Assembly (NCBI GenBank): GCA_947396885.1
Contig: OX377204.1
Span: 2,790,001 to 2,854,000, forward strand
Reading direction: 5' to 3'
Origin: Heligmosomoides polygyrus polygyrus
Lineage: Eukaryota > Nematoda > Chromadorea > Rhabditida > Heligmosomidae
Length of the DNA: 64,000 nucleotides
The notes below the pieces were generated by a model. That model searched no databases, was not told where the DNA came from, and was given only the letters and a program-made list of their open reading frames with translations. Made by a program: the position numbers and the translations under genes. This document shows positions 63,100-64,000 of this stretch, piece after piece. Each line of letters begins with the position of its first letter. Within the stretch, counting starts at the first letter, position 1.

Positions 63100-64000
63100 T
63101 TGTGCTCCGTGTAGGGGCTCTACCCATGTAGAGATTTGGCTACATGCCCAACGACTTAGGCCCAGACCTAGGCAGGAGGAAACGAGCGGTTTAGGGAGCT
63201 TTCAAGGATGTCGAAGAAGTCGGGAAGAAGACGAAGAAGGTTCGACTCCGTGTCCATCCATTCGACTCCCCTGTTCTTCCTGCCCTGACATACGCTTCAG
63301 AAGATGCAGAATGTGAAGATCAGCGTGGAATCGAGAGGACCGTGCTCGGAGTGACACGACTCACGCAAGTGAGAAAATGCTTCCGGAGTTCTGAGGTTCG
63401 TCGACTTCCGAAGATGAGAGACGCTGTCGCTTGGGCCAAGTCGTCGAAAATTAGGTGGACCGGCCACGTAATGCGCTTCACAGACACCCGCTCGACGAGA
63501 GCCGCCACCGACTGGATTCCGCGGGATGTCAAGAGAACACCAGGGTTTGGATTCATGAATGACTTTACCCATGGTTATGTGGGTATAGGGTAGAAATTGA
63601 AGCGTTGCCTGGCATTCACAGGAGCATAGCAGTGGGCGATTGGTGGGGGTAGAAGTAGCATCCATCGAATTATATCATATCTTGAATACCAAGGTTACCT
63701 TTTGCTCACTATTCTGTGATGGCGAACTTATCAGTTACCATTAACCCATTACCTTACCAATTGTGAATCCGAGCTCAGGGCCGGATTTATCAACAATTAA
63801 ACCCGTGGATATACGGGGTATAGGGGGTAGAGATAAGATAAGAGCCAGATAGAGATAATGCAAGAGTCAGAGAAGCAGGCTTCATCGTGGGTATCTCCAC
63901 CGCTTATACCCACGGGTAAGTCGATGATGACTCCGGCCCCAGGACGCCCACCAACGCGTTGGTCGGACTTCTTCGTGAAAGCCCTGAACGACCGATATGA
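63100..64000 (+). pseudogene. RTE-type LINE, C-terminal ORF part, split by a MITE and open at right edge
   Basis: The plus strand encodes ERTVLGVTRLTQVRKCF, then EVRRLPKMRDAVAWAKSS, KIRWTGHVMRFTDTRS and DWIPRDVKRTPG, the conserved post-RT region of nematode RTE LINEs. After the insertion 63544-63939 it resumes RPPTRWSDFFVKALNDRY at 63943-64000. Upstream (63100-63300) the frame is broken, with remnants such as LPALTYASED. Confidence 0.88.
63544..63939. mobile_element. CWG-type MITE (possibly two nested) inside the RTE LINE
   Basis: CAG at 63541-63543 and 63940-63942; removing one CAG and the insert restores the LINE codons of RTPGRPPTRW. Outer ends are GGTTTGGATTCATGAATGAC and GTCGATGATGACTCCGGCCC. 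A second terminus CAG/GGCCGGATTTATCAAC starts at 63779, so a shorter copy may have inserted next to or within the right end. Confidence 0.85.

Overview
This window is nuclear DNA from a nematode. Four protein-coding genes can be reconstructed exon by exon. Their coding sequence is broken by many introns with canonical worm splice sites (GT donors; TTTCAG or TTTAG acceptors). Three genes whose start codon is in view begin directly after a 3' splice-site-like sequence, as expected for spliced-leader addition. In order they are a tryptophanyl-tRNA synthetase (minus strand, 3' end beyond the left edge), an NK-2-like homeobox gene (plus strand, complete, 234 aa), the Aquarius/EMB-4 intron-binding helicase (minus strand, complete, 36 exons, 1450 aa over about 30 kb) and a CYP2-like cytochrome P450 (minus strand, 5' end beyond the right edge). 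As I recall, the C. elegans genes wars-1, emb-4, ceh-51 and cyp-42A1 carry neighbouring cosmid names (Y80D3A.1, .2, .3, .5) on chromosome V. This looks like conserved local gene content, and it supports naming the homeobox gene ceh-51. A clade V nematode with large, repeat-filled introns, probably a strongylid (hookworm-like) parasite, fits best; the species cannot be read from the sequence.

Layout. 1-1.9 kb: an intronless 353-codon open frame with an Arg/Gly/Tyr-rich tail, followed by seven palindromic 17-bp repeats and a polyA signal; probably the 3' part of a retroelement. 2.3-7.5 kb: wars-1. 7.5-18.9 kb: gene-poor DNA with a dead mariner, LINE and SINE remnants, MITEs and a roughly 210-bp tandem array. 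18.9-22.1 kb: ceh-51. 22.1-23.6 kb: repeats between the convergent ends of ceh-51 and emb-4. 23.6-53.3 kb: emb-4. 53.3-57.5 kb: repeats. 57.5-62.9 kb: the P450, with a 3.1-kb intron holding three nested transposon layers. 63.1-64 kb: an RTE-type LINE split by a MITE.

Most non-genic sequence is short mobile DNA that falls into families visible inside this one window: (i) a tRNA-derived SINE with A and B boxes and a 10-bp target duplication (about 20 copies); (ii) a tRNA-like module framed by inverted repeats (4 copies plus remnants); (iii) palindromic MITEs ending GGGCCYGTTC with TTA/TAA duplications; (iv) palindromic MITEs ending GGGCCGGATTCATCA with CAG/CTG duplications; (v) foldback elements ending ATCTATCCTAGTCC, often with poly-G; (vi) roughly 1-kb near-continuous palindromes. 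Many sit inside introns of emb-4, so its primary transcript should contain several very long hairpins. I found no operon, CRISPR array or genuine tRNA or rRNA gene. Exon boundaries were derived by hand from splice signals and reading frame, using recalled knowledge of the families; no database search was run.
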